Shown: in pieces, positions 16,562-23,515 of the stretch
Layout: each line of letters opens with the position of its first letter
How positions within the stretch are numbered: position 1 is the first letter of the stretch
Assembly (NCBI GenBank): GCA_002371625.1
Contig: DFFV01000048.1
Location: 1 to 38,185, forward strand
Direction: 5' to 3'
Length of the DNA stretch: 38,185 nucleotides
DNA from: Ruminococcus sp. UBA3767
Lineage (GTDB): Bacteria > Bacillota > Clostridia > Oscillospirales > Ruminococcaceae
Notes under the pieces: model-generated
Seen by the model: the letters and a program-made list of their open reading frames with translations, nothing else
Databases searched by the model: none
What the model was told of the DNA's origin: nothing
Position numbers and translations under genes: made by a program

Positions 16562-17401
16562 ATGAAAAGACATCTGATGATAACGGTGATCGCCTGCGCA
16601 CTTGTTATGGCAGGCTGCGCCGATACAGGCAGTTCAGGTACAAGTGAAAAAACAAGCTCACAGCAGCAAAGCAGCAGCCTTGCTGACAGTTCATCCGAGG
16701 TGTCGGCAGCCGAGCCTGACGGAAAAAACAAAAAATATCCTACAAATGCACCTGAGCAGTGGAAAAGCGAGGTCAAGGTCGAGGGCAGCAGGATAACTTA
16801 CGGCAGCTTTGATGAGCTTGAAAAAGCATCGGATCTTATCGTTATAGGTGAATATGCCGAAAACACAAGACAGTACCCTGAATATGAGCAAAGCATCGAA
16901 TTCGGTAAAGAGATACTTGTTGACTGCGTTTCAAAAAACACGATAAAAGTTGAAAAGGTGCTGAAGGGAGATGCGGTGCAGAGCGTAAACATATCTCAGA
17001 GATACGGCATTTCCGAAACGGACGGTGAGCTTGTTGCATTCACCGGGCTGACACCGATGAAAAAAGGTGATCGCTGGATATTCTTTCTTCAATATGATAA
17101 GCAGAGAGATACCTATTGGGTGGCAGGCGATCACAGCGGCAGATACCCTTTGCCCGATGAGAAGCTGAGGGGGCTGTGCAGCAGTATGGCGGACTATAAC
17201 GAAGAGCTGAACAAATATGTGAAAGAAAATAATATAGATCTGAGTAATGTTAAGCCTGAGCAGCAGGCAGGACTTGCAAAGTTTGATGAAAAACGGCAGG
17301 AGATATTGAACGGAGCAGATAAAAATGTGTTTGGTGTTTTAGATGCTGCGTCGATAAATCTGTCGCTTTACGGTGAAGTCTTAAAGAAGTTCGGTCTTTG
17401 A
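16562..17401 (+). CDS. Putative lipoprotein of unknown function
   Basis: A 279-aa exported protein. The N-terminus MKRHLMITVIACALVMAGC is a type II signal peptide with Cys19 as the lipidation site. A Ser/Gln/Thr-rich linker follows to about residue 60. The folded part contains ASDLIVIGEYAENTRQYPEY (about 88-107), a VEKVLKGDAVQSVNISQRYG segment and KKGDRWIFFLQYDKQRDTYW (about 167-186); the alternation suggests a beta-rich domain. I do not recognise the family with certainty. The gene has its own promoter and terminator, so context gives no function. The ATG at 16562 is preferred over the GTG at 16553, which overlaps the GGGG ribosome site. Confidence 0.75.
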   Translation: MKRHLMITVIACALVMAGCADTGSSGTSEKTSSQQQSSSLADSSSEVSAAEPDGKNKKYPTNAPEQWKSEVKVEGSRITYGSFDELEKASDLIVIGEYAENTRQYPEYEQSIEFGKEILVDCVSKNTIKVEKVLKGDAVQSVNISQRYGISETDGELVAFTGLTPMKKGDRWIFFLQYDKQRDTYWVAGDHSGRYPLPDEKLRGLCSSMADYNEELNKYVKENNIDLSNVKPEQQAGLAKFDEKRQEILNGADKNVFGVLDAASINLSLYGEVLKKFGL

Positions 17402-17426
17402 ACAAGGATACGGTGAATAAAAAATA

Positions 17427-17455
17427 AACGGTGTGAAGTTGTTTCACACCGTTTT
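17427..17455. terminator. Terminator shared by the lipoprotein and HAD genes
   Basis: AACGGTGTGAA (17427-17437) pairs perfectly with TTCACACCGTT (17443-17453) around a five-base loop. T-rich sequence follows on both strands. The right arm contains the stop codon and last codons of the minus-strand HAD gene. Confidence 0.85.
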
Positions 17456-18127
17456 GTTGTGTTCGGGAATCTTATCGGACATTATATCTATGTAGGTATC
17501 AAAGCAGCTGTCGGCAGACTGCCTGAGCGCTGCGTGGTCGGCTCTGCGCTTGTGGTCAAGGCGTGCATACACCCTGAAACCGCCCTGCTTTGCTGCCTCT
17601 ACGCCCTCGGGGATATCTTCAAACACGGCACAGTTTTCGGGCTTTTCGCCAAGCAGTTTTGCGGCGAGCAGGTATATATCGGGGAAGCCTTTGCCCCTTT
17701 CGACCTGCGATGTGGTGACGAATTCGCTGAAATACTCATACATTCCGCAGCGCTTTAAGACAGGCGTGTAAAGCTCCTGCGAGGATGCGGTGGCAAGGGC
17801 GAGCTTTACGCCTGCGGAATGGAGCTGCTTTACAAACTGCTGTGCGCCGCTGACCTCGGGAATATCGTTGGTGTAGTGCCAAATAGCCATATCACGCCAC
17901 TCGGCTGCTATCTCCTCAATAGTTTCGGGCAGGGAGAAAAGCTGCTTTGTATATATCGCTGCCTGGCGAAAATCCATTGCGGAAACAGCTTTTCCGTAGT
18001 TTTCGGGCACGGCAAAGCCACGCTTGCCGAGAAAGTCAATATCTATCTGCGTCCATACATCGCCCGATTCGATAAGAGTACCGTCAAGGTCGAAGATAAC
18101 GCCTTTGAGTGAATTAATGTCTATCAT
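17444..18127 (-). CDS. HAD-superfamily phosphatase / beta-phosphoglucomutase-like
   Basis: A 227-aa hydrolase of HAD subfamily IA. Motif I FDLDGTLIES has the nucleophile and acid at Asp13 and Asp15. A helical cap follows (about residues 20-85). Motif II is LALATASSQEL near 115, and the metal-binding motif AVFEDIPEGVEAAKQGGF near 172. Such proteins dephosphorylate sugar phosphates or similar small molecules; the substrate cannot be read from the sequence. It starts three bases after the YitT-family gene ends, so the two are almost certainly co-transcribed. Its final codons lie inside a terminator stem. Confidence 0.9.
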   Translation of the reverse strand: MIDINSLKGVIFDLDGTLIESGDVWTQIDIDFLGKRGFAVPENYGKAVSAMDFRQAAIYTKQLFSLPETIEEIAAEWRDMAIWHYTNDIPEVSGAQQFVKQLHSAGVKLALATASSQELYTPVLKRCGMYEYFSEFVTTSQVERGKGFPDIYLLAAKLLGEKPENCAVFEDIPEGVEAAKQGGFRVYARLDHKRRADHAALRQSADSCFDTYIDIMSDKIPEHNKTV

Positions 18128-18130
18128 TGC

Positions 18131-19003
18131 TTACCTCTTGTTCTTTTGCTGTAATAATTCAAAGCCTTTGCCGTATATCTCGCTGCTGTCAAGCACAAGC
18201 ATGAATGCGGTGCTGTCGGCTTGGGCAACGAGCTTTCTCACGGTGTGAAGGCGGCTTTTTTTCATGGCGCACATAAGCGTTTGTGCCGCAGTGCCCGTGT
18301 AGCCGGTGCGTGATGAGATGACCGTGCAGCCGACATCGGCACGGGAGAGAAGCTCAGGCAGCAGCCGGCTGCTTTTTGCGGTGACGATGAGCACGAGCTT
18401 GGCTTTGTTTGCACCGTAAAGCACGCTGTCAAGCACTTTTGAGAAAACAAACAGCCCGAGCAGCGCATAGAGTGCGGTGGAGAGGCTTTTAAACACAATG
18501 CCGCCTGCAAGGCAGACGGTGCCGTCAACAGCGAGAAAGACCTTGCCTGTGGCAAGATGCGGCCTTTTGCGAAGTATCAGCTTGGTGATGATATCGGTGC
18601 CGCCTGTTGTAGCTCCCGAAAGAAAAACTGCGCCGCAGCCAAGCCCCATAAGTGCCGAGCCGAAAACTGCTGCGAGCAGGGTATCGGTGACGGGCGGTGC
18701 AAGGGAAGAAAAACGGTCGGCTGAAAGGGCACACACGGAAATCGCAGCAAGCGTTGAAAGCGTGGCATTTTTGCCGAATGCTTTAGCATACAGCGCAAGC
18801 AGGGGGAGGTTGAGCAGCAGGGTGAATGTTCCCACGCCAAGCGGGAAAAAGTGGTCCAGCAGGACGGATATGCCTGCGACACCGCCTGCGGCAAGTTTGT
18901 TCGGACTGAGGATAAGCCCTAAGGACATTCCGAAAAGCAGGCTTCCTCCTGCGAGAAATATGCCCCGTGTCCATTTTCCCTGTGCCAGTGAATAAAGGTC
19001 CAT
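18131..19003 (-). CDS. YitT family membrane protein
   Basis: A 290-aa protein with about five to six N-terminal membrane helices (for example FLAGGSLLFGMSLGLILSP at 16-34 and AVFLSGATTGGTDIITKLIL at about 124-143), followed by a cytoplasmic DUF2179 domain near residues 205-285 (LVLIVTAKSSRLLPELLSRA, RKLVAQADSTAFMLVLDSSE). The GATTGGTDI motif and domain order are typical of YitT. The transported or sensed molecule is not established. GGGGAGG lies before the ATG at 19003. It probably belongs to the same operon as the two upstream genes and the HAD gene. Confidence 0.92.
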   Translation of the reverse strand: MDLYSLAQGKWTRGIFLAGGSLLFGMSLGLILSPNKLAAGGVAGISVLLDHFFPLGVGTFTLLLNLPLLALYAKAFGKNATLSTLAAISVCALSADRFSSLAPPVTDTLLAAVFGSALMGLGCGAVFLSGATTGGTDIITKLILRKRPHLATGKVFLAVDGTVCLAGGIVFKSLSTALYALLGLFVFSKVLDSVLYGANKAKLVLIVTAKSSRLLPELLSRADVGCTVISSRTGYTGTAAQTLMCAMKKSRLHTVRKLVAQADSTAFMLVLDSSEIYGKGFELLQQKNKR

Positions 19004-19056
19004 TTTAAAGCCTCCCCGAAAAAACTCAGGATTAGTTTTTCCGAAAAAGCAGCGGA

Positions 19057-19440
19057 TTATTCAAACCAGGGGTAGCTCACGCTTTTCATTCCGCCCTTGA
19101 CGGTCATATTCAGATAAAATGTCTCCACGCCCTGGATGAACTGACCGCCCTGCAGGATGACCTCATTGGAGAGGCTGCCTGTTGAGGTGGCAGCAAAGAC
19201 GGAGAAGATATCATCTCTGAGGTCGAGCACAATCTGCTCGCCGTTTTTGATGCGTGCGCCGTTTGAATCAAGCACACGAGGGTCTATCCTTGAAACGGGC
19301 TGACCGAGCGCATCGAACTGACAAAGGTCGCCGTAAAGCCCGAACTGCGCCATAAACGCCTGCTTTGAGCCGGGTATTACCCAGAAGGGCATGACTGCAG
19401 AGGCAAGTTTTTTGCGCCTTGTTACGATTATACGTTTCAT
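19057..19440 (-). CDS. Unknown 127-aa protein, coupled to the C_GCAxxG_C_C gene
   Basis: I do not recognise this protein. It begins MKRIIVTRRKKLASAVMPFW, a basic start followed by a short hydrophobic patch, and continues with mixed beta-like segments (KNGEQIVLDLRDDIFSVFAA; VETFYLNMTVKGGMKSVSYP). There is no clear signal peptide. Its ATG overlaps the TGA of the preceding gene as ATGA (19437-19440), with GAGGTG upstream, so translation is coupled. A longer reading to 19581 would lie inside the upstream gene and is not credible. Fifty-three bases separate it from the YitT gene. Confidence 0.7.
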   Translation of the reverse strand: MKRIIVTRRKKLASAVMPFWVIPGSKQAFMAQFGLYGDLCQFDALGQPVSRIDPRVLDSNGARIKNGEQIVLDLRDDIFSVFAATSTGSLSNEVILQGGQFIQGVETFYLNMTVKGGMKSVSYPWFE

Positions 19441-19904
19441 TGCTGCACCTCGATGAATTCTCCCAGAAGCCCTGCGGAAAGCTCGATAAGCTCTTTGCAG
19501 GGACGCTTTTTGTAATACTCGTCCGTTCTTGCGGCGGGTGTAGGCTCGCTTGCGCCTTTCAAGCCCAGAAGCTCCTTGCATACGATGCTGTCAAAGCCGT
19601 TTTCTTCTTTGAAGCGTGCGGCAAAAGCCTGTATCAGCTTATACATTTCGCCCTTTGCCTGCCGGTCGCTCCCGTCGGTGTAGCCGTATTTCCAGTTAAG
19701 TATCATTACTGCTCCGCTGACTGTTCCGCAAACTTCACGCAGTCTTCCTATACCGCCGCCGAAGCCGCAGGAGATGCGCATGGCTGTCTGCATATCAAGT
19801 CCCACATCTTCCGCCCAGGCGGCAACTACTGCCTGCGAGCAGTTATAGCCCTGCATGAAATACTCGCCTGCAAGGCGTGCTTTTTCGTTATTGAACTGTT
19901 TCAC
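19437..19904 (-). CDS. C_GCAxxG_C_C family protein
   Basis: A 155-aa protein of the family named for its cysteine pattern. Visible are GYNCSQAVVAAWAED near residue 15, RISCGFGGGIGRLREVCGTV near 39, a cysteine in IVCKELLG near 104 and one in KKRPCKELI near 133. Redox or metal-cofactor roles have been proposed for the family; none is proven by this sequence. The GTG start at 19904 has AAAGGAG six bases upstream. An ATG at 19976 lies on the promoter's -35 box and is rejected. It leads the minus-strand group with the coupled unknown protein. Confidence 0.82.
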   Translation of the reverse strand: MKQFNNEKARLAGEYFMQGYNCSQAVVAAWAEDVGLDMQTAMRISCGFGGGIGRLREVCGTVSGAVMILNWKYGYTDGSDRQAKGEMYKLIQAFAARFKEENGFDSIVCKELLGLKGASEPTPAARTDEYYKKRPCKELIELSAGLLGEFIEVQQ

Positions 19905-19947
19905 ACTATCGCTCCTTTTGCGCCCCTCGTTTTTAAATGATATTTTC

Positions 19948-19976
19948 AGTATAACACATCTTCCTGTGTATTTCAA
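19948..19976 (-). promoter_or_regulatory. Promoter of the C_GCAxxG_C_C operon
   Basis: On the minus strand TTGAAA (19971-19976), 17 bases, TATACT (19948-19953), about 44 bases before the GTG start. Confidence 0.75.
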
Positions 19977-20052
19977 CCGCTGTTGTGAAAAGTGTACAAA
20001 TTTAGTATAGTATTTTCATAAATAATCGTACGCAATATCTGTTCAAACACTG

Positions 20053-20081
20053 TTGACAAAAACGTAGATTTCAGGTATAAT
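20053..20081 (+). promoter_or_regulatory. Promoter of the rubrerythrin gene
   Basis: TTGACA (20053-20058), 17 bases, TATAAT (20076-20081): an exact consensus, in line with high expression. No PerR-like box was recognised with confidence. Confidence 0.88.
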
Positions 20082-20139
20082 GAATTTGTGCAAAAAGAAC
20101 AGTTTTTTTCACACAAACAGCTATGGGAGGTAAATAATT

Positions 20140-20685
20140 ATGTCAAAATTCGTATGTTCGGTATGCGGTTACATCTATGAGGGCGAGCAGCCGCCCGAGA
20201 AGTGCCCACAGTGCGGCGTTCCGGGTTCAAAGTTCAACAAGGTAGAGGAAGAGAAGATAATGTGGGCTGACGAGCACAAGCTCGGCTCTGCACAGGGTCT
20301 TGACGAGGAGATCGTTCAGGGCCTGCGTGATAACTTCAACGGTGAGTGCAGCGAGGTAGGTATGTATCTTGCTATGGCAAGAGTTGCTTACAGAGAGGGC
20401 TACCCTGAGGTAGGTATGTATTACGAGAAGGCTGCTTTTGAGGAGGCTGAGCACGCTGCTAAGTTCGCTGAGCTGCTTGGCGAGGTAGTTACACCTTCGA
20501 CAAAGAAGAACCTTGAGCTGAGATATATGGCTGAAAACGGCGCCTGCGAGGGCAAGATGAAAATTGCAAAGAAGGCTAAGGAGCTTGGCTACGACGCTAT
20601 CCATGACACAGTTCACGAGATGGCTAAGGACGAGGCAAGACACGGCTGCGCTTTCAAGGGCTTGCTGGACAGATATTTTAAATAA
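20140..20685 (+). CDS. rbr: Reverse rubrerythrin (peroxide reductase)
   Basis: Reduces hydrogen peroxide (and oxygen) in anaerobes using electrons from NADH-linked partners; cytoplasmic. The 181-aa protein has the domain order of reverse rubrerythrins: an N-terminal rubredoxin-like iron site (Cys6, Cys9, Cys22, Cys25 in CSVCG and CPQCG), then a four-helix ferritin-like di-iron domain. Ligand motifs are visible in [16 protein letters not shown] and in [14 protein letters not shown] near the C-terminus. It has a near-consensus GGGAGG ribosome site, a consensus promoter and a strong terminator, so it is a single, well-expressed gene. Codon usage is biased to the preferred set, with few rare codons, as in abundant proteins. 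Confidence 0.95.
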   Translation: MSKFVCSVCGYIYEGEQPPEKCPQCGVPGSKFNKVEEEKIMWADEHKLGSAQGLDEEIVQGLRDNFNGECSEVGMYLAMARVAYREGYPEVGMYYEKAAFEEAEHAAKFAELLGEVVTPSTKKNLELRYMAENGACEGKMKIAKKAKELGYDAIHDTVHEMAKDEARHGCAFKGLLDRYFK

Positions 20686-20751
20686 TGTTAGTACTATTGG
20701 GGAAAACTCTTTTCAAGAGGACTTACCCACAACAATACAAACAGTATTAAA

Positions 20752-20787
20752 AATACCCAAGAGCGTACACCAACGTTCTTGGGTATT
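20752..20787. terminator. Bidirectional terminator between rbr and the antiporter gene
   Basis: A 15-bp stem (20752-20766 with 20773-20787, one G-T pair) with a six-base loop, followed by T-rich sequence on both strands. It separates two convergent genes. Confidence 0.93.
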
Positions 20788-20793
20788 GTTTTA

Positions 20794-21780
20794 TCATTTT
20801 GCATTTGACAGGAACAAAAATGCTCCGTAGCAGGCGAGGATCGCAAGTCCGCCGATGCGGTAGAACAATTTGAGTCCTGCATTTTCGGTATCTTTTTTAC
20901 GCATTTTCATCAGCAGTATCGCTCCCACGGCAGTTGTTGCAACAAGTCCGAAAATGTTAAGATACGAGCTTGACTTGTCGTTTGAGATGTACACCGAACC
21001 GCCTCTGTAAAGAATATCGGCTACGGAGATTATGCAGAAATTGAACACGCCGCTGCCCATAACGTTTCCTGCGCAGGCGTTGAAGTTGCCCTTGCGGATA
21101 AGTGCGATAGACGAGGTAAGCTCGGGCAGCGAGGTCGCAACACCCAGGAACAGCGCACCGCCGACGGTCTTGCCGAGATTGAACTCTTCCGAGAGGTGAT
21201 CTGCTGCGATGGTGATGAAGATAGATGCCGTTACCAGCAGAACTGCCATTATGACAAATCTGATGATAATTTGTTTAAGTGTGAGGTCGCTTGTATCCTC
21301 GCCCTCGCTCTCGGCGCTGTCACCTGCCATGAATTTGATAGAGCAAGCGTAGAGCACCAGCAGTATTATCGAGTAAACGCTTATGCCGACTACCGTGTAG
21401 TCCTTTTTGAAAACAACGGGCAGCATCATTATAGCGAACATTATGAACGTTATAACAGTAGTTTTGAAGTGGCTGCTGCCGATAGTTGACTTACACAGGC
21501 TTTTTGCAGCGATAAGTGCTGCACCGCCGAAGATACACATATTAAAAAGGTTGCTGCCTAAGATGTTGCCCATTACAAGATCGGGCTGCTTTACGAAAAG
21601 CACCGCCGAGATAGAGGTGAAAAGCTCGGGCAGGCTTGTAACTGCGGCAAGGATAACGCCGCCGATGAACGCACCCGAAAGGTCGGTCTTTTTGTCGATA
21701 AGGTCAACATAGTTGGCGAGCTTGATAGAGAAAAATACCACGCACACCGCAAGTGCGGCATAGATGAACACCCACATCAT
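20794..21780 (-). CDS. Calcium/sodium (CaCA family) antiporter
   Basis: A 328-aa membrane protein with about ten helices in two homologous halves. Each half carries an alpha-repeat: TSLPELFTSISAVLFVKQ with MGNILGSNLFN near residue 65, and TSLPELTSSIALIRKGN with GNVMGSGVFNF near 235. The acidic residues of these repeats bind the cation. A charged loop with EGEDTSD lies between the halves. Members exchange Ca2+ (or related cations) for Na+ or H+. I start at ATG 21780, with AAAGGA about 11 bases upstream; the longer frame to 21837 covers the promoter. It has its own promoter although the ZIP gene precedes it by about 105 bases. Confidence 0.92.
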   Translation of the reverse strand: MMWVFIYAALAVCVVFFSIKLANYVDLIDKKTDLSGAFIGGVILAAVTSLPELFTSISAVLFVKQPDLVMGNILGSNLFNMCIFGGAALIAAKSLCKSTIGSSHFKTTVITFIMFAIMMLPVVFKKDYTVVGISVYSIILLVLYACSIKFMAGDSAESEGEDTSDLTLKQIIIRFVIMAVLLVTASIFITIAADHLSEEFNLGKTVGGALFLGVATSLPELTSSIALIRKGNFNACAGNVMGSGVFNFCIISVADILYRGGSVYISNDKSSSYLNIFGLVATTAVGAILLMKMRKKDTENAGLKLFYRIGGLAILACYGAFLFLSNAK

Positions 21781-21822
21781 AGATTTTTTAGTCCTTTCTT
21801 TCGCAAAACTGCGAGCACTACT

Positions 21823-21851
21823 ATTATATCCCTGCAAAGTGCAAAAGTCAA
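21823..21851 (-). promoter_or_regulatory. Promoter of the antiporter gene
   Basis: On the minus strand TTGACT (21846-21851), 17 bases, TATAAT (21823-21828), about 43 bases before the start at 21780. Confidence 0.8.
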
Positions 21852-21885
21852 TAGTTTTTTAAGCTGCGCCTGCATTGCAGCGTCA

Positions 21886-22665
21886 TCAGCCAAGCCCGAC
21901 ATCAAGAGCCATCATAAGAGCAAATCCCACGGCGAACATCACCGTGCCGACATTTGAATGCTTGCCCTCCTTCATCTCGGGGATAAGCTCCTCGACAACG
22001 ACGTAGAACATTGCGCCTGCGGCAAAGCAGAGCAGGTAGGGCAGTATCGGCAGGAAAAAGCCTGCGGCAAGGATAGTCAGCAGCGCACCTACGGGTTCAA
22101 CGACACCAGAAAGCACACCGAGCAGGAAGGTTTTTGGTTTTGACATACCCTCGGCGCAAAGGGGCATTGAAACTATCGCACCCTCGGGGAAATTCTGCAG
22201 GGCGATACCTATTGCAAGGGCGAGAGCGCTTGTCATGCTTATGCTGTCATCGCCGTAAACCCAGCCTGCGTAAACGATGCCGACAGCCATGCCCTCGGGC
22301 AGATTATGCAGCGTTACTGCGAGCACGAGCTTGGTCGTGCGTTTAAGGCCGCTTTTCAAGCCCTCCTCGCTGTTATCCATGTGGATATGCGGAATGATGA
22401 CATCAAGGACGAGCAGAAAGAGCATCCCGACAAGAAAGCCTATCGTTGCAGGCACAAATGCGAGCTTTCCCTTATCGGAGGACTGCTCAAGGGCAGGGGC
22501 GATAAGGCTGAAAAACGAAGCGGACACCATTATCCCCGAGGCAAACCCTGTGAGCGCTTTGCTGAGCCTTTCGCTCATTTTGCCACGCATGAAAAACACG
22601 CAGGCAGCGCCCAGGCTCGTGCCGAGAAAGGGTATCAGTATGCCATGAGCGACTTTTATCCACAT
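21886..22665 (-). CDS. ZIP family metal transporter
   Basis: A 259-aa protein with eight predicted helices that imports divalent metals such as Zn, Fe or Mn. The two signature helices are LAVTLHNLPEGMAVGIVYAG near residue 115 (HNLPEG metal motif) and AIGIALQNFPEGAIVSMPL near 155, with a further glutamate-rich VVEELIPEM near 225. A short His/Asp stretch, IPHIHMDNSEEG, lies in the loop near residue 90. The ribosome site is AAAGGGGG. It is transcribed divergently from the Rrf2 regulator gene, with a palindromic sequence in its leader that may bind a metal regulator. The metal cannot be told from the sequence. Confidence 0.92.
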   Translation of the reverse strand: MWIKVAHGILIPFLGTSLGAACVFFMRGKMSERLSKALTGFASGIMVSASFFSLIAPALEQSSDKGKLAFVPATIGFLVGMLFLLVLDVIIPHIHMDNSEEGLKSGLKRTTKLVLAVTLHNLPEGMAVGIVYAGWVYGDDSISMTSALALAIGIALQNFPEGAIVSMPLCAEGMSKPKTFLLGVLSGVVEPVGALLTILAAGFFLPILPYLLCFAAGAMFYVVVEELIPEMKEGKHSNVGTVMFAVGFALMMALDVGLG

Positions 22666-22696
22666 ATATTTTCCCCCTTTATTTTTTTCAAGTGGT

Positions 22697-22712
22697 GTTA
22701 GCTTTAACTAAC
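22697..22712. promoter_or_regulatory. Candidate operator in the ZIP gene leader
   Basis: GTTAG (22697-22701) and CTAAC (22708-22712) form an inverted repeat with a six-base centre, immediately downstream of the expected ZIP transcription start. The half-site resembles TTAG/CTAA halves of DtxR-family boxes, but the match is partial. Confidence 0.4.
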
Positions 22713-22720
22713 CCAAATCT

Positions 22721-22749
22721 ATTATAGCACACTGTTCCCGAAAAATCAA
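22721..22749 (-). promoter_or_regulatory. Promoter of the ZIP gene
   Basis: On the minus strand TTGATT (22744-22749), 17 bases, TATAAT (22721-22726). It lies back to back with the Rrf2 promoter. Confidence 0.78.
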
Positions 22750-22758
22750 CTGTTGTCC

Positions 22759-22787
22759 TTGACAAATGGCTTATTATGTGTTACACT
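22759..22787 (+). promoter_or_regulatory. Promoter of the Rrf2 regulator gene
   Basis: TTGACA (22759-22764), 17 bases, TACACT (22782-22787). The palindrome at 22791-22809 begins four bases after the -10 box and so covers the start point. Confidence 0.75.
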
Positions 22788-22790
22788 AAT

Positions 22791-22809
22791 ACCAACCTAC
22801 CAAGTTGGT
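22791..22809. promoter_or_regulatory. Candidate Rrf2 autoregulatory operator
   Basis: ACCAAC (22791-22796) and GTTGGT (22804-22809) make an inverted repeat with a seven-base centre at the expected transcription start of the Rrf2 gene. Position argues for autorepression; the binding protein is inferred. Confidence 0.5.
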
Positions 22810-22861
22810 TTTAGAGTAAACGATTATCCGATAATAGATAATACAGAAAAGGAGTACAGCT

Positions 22862-23287
22862 ATGATCTCTACAAAAGGGCGCTATTCACTGCGCATAATG
22901 CTTGACCTCGCAGAGCACCGCAACGGAAGCTATATCCCCATGAAAGACGTTGCAAAACGCCAGGGCATTTCACTTAAATATATCGAAAGGCTGCTGCCTG
23001 CGCTTAAAGAGGGCAAGCTGATCGACAGTCTTCACGGCAAGGGCGGCGGCTATAAGCTGACAAGAGAGCCTGAGCAGTATACTATCTGGGAGATACTTCT
23101 GCTTTCCGAGGGCGACCTTGCGCCTGTTGAGTGCCTTAAAGAGCACAGCGAACAGTGCTCACGCTCGGGCTACTGTAAAACTCTTTCCGTATGGCAGGGA
23201 TATTACAAGCTCATCAAGGAATATTTTTCGGGAATAACTCTTGCCGATATCATGGGCAACAAGGTTGAATACGATTATATAATATAA
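22862..23287 (+). CDS. Rrf2 family transcriptional regulator, Fe-S type
   Basis: A 141-aa winged-helix regulator. The N-terminus STKGRYSLRIMLDLAEH and the wing sequence LHGKGGGYKLTREPEQYTIW are family hallmarks. Cys91, Cys99 and Cys105 (spacing C-x7-C-x5-C, in the segment APVECLKEHSEQCSRSGYC) sit where IscR-like members bind an iron-sulfur cluster, so it probably senses Fe-S status or redox. Its own promoter carries a palindrome at the start point. No isc or suf genes are adjacent; the divergent ZIP gene could be a target, but this is not shown. GGAG precedes the ATG. Confidence 0.9.
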   Translation: MISTKGRYSLRIMLDLAEHRNGSYIPMKDVAKRQGISLKYIERLLPALKEGKLIDSLHGKGGGYKLTREPEQYTIWEILLLSEGDLAPVECLKEHSEQCSRSGYCKTLSVWQGYYKLIKEYFSGITLADIMGNKVEYDYII

Positions 23288-23321
23288 GCATATAATAAGC
23301 CTCAGATGATCTCTTTGCACG

Positions 23322-23355
23322 AACAGTCCGCCTTTTTGGCGGGCTGTTTGCTTTT
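23322..23355 (+). terminator. Terminator after the Rrf2 gene
   Basis: ACAGTCCGCC (23323-23332) pairs with GGCGGGCTGT (23338-23347), ten pairs with one G-T, loop of five T, followed by a modest T-rich tail. Confidence 0.75.
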
Positions 23356-23444
23356 GCGGAGGATTTCTTCGGAATTTATGGCAAGTACACAAAGATAGCT
23401 ATATAAACCTGCGCAGGAGGGTGATATTTTTGTCAAAACGCATA

Positions 23445-23473
23445 TTGAAATTTGCGCTGTGTGATGTTATAAT
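23445..23473 (+). promoter_or_regulatory. Promoter of purC
   Basis: TTGAAA (23445-23450), 17 bases, TATAAT (23468-23473). The leader is about 36 bases, too short for a purine riboswitch. Confidence 0.75.
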
Positions 23474-23515
23474 CTTAAATGGTGCAATAAAAATAATATT
23501 CGGAGGTACTTGATC

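Noticed and set aside
18477..18995. 172-codon plus-strand frame over the YitT gene
   Set aside because: Antisense shadow of a clear membrane protein, Pro/Ala/Arg-rich.
19441..19581. 47-residue extension of the unknown 127-aa protein
   Set aside because: It lies wholly inside the upstream gene in another frame and is basic, Arg-rich shadow sequence.
21781..22861. Manganese (yybP-ykoY) or similar riboswitch before the antiporter or ZIP gene
   Set aside because: The leaders are short and have no matching multi-stem arrangement; only small palindromes are seen.
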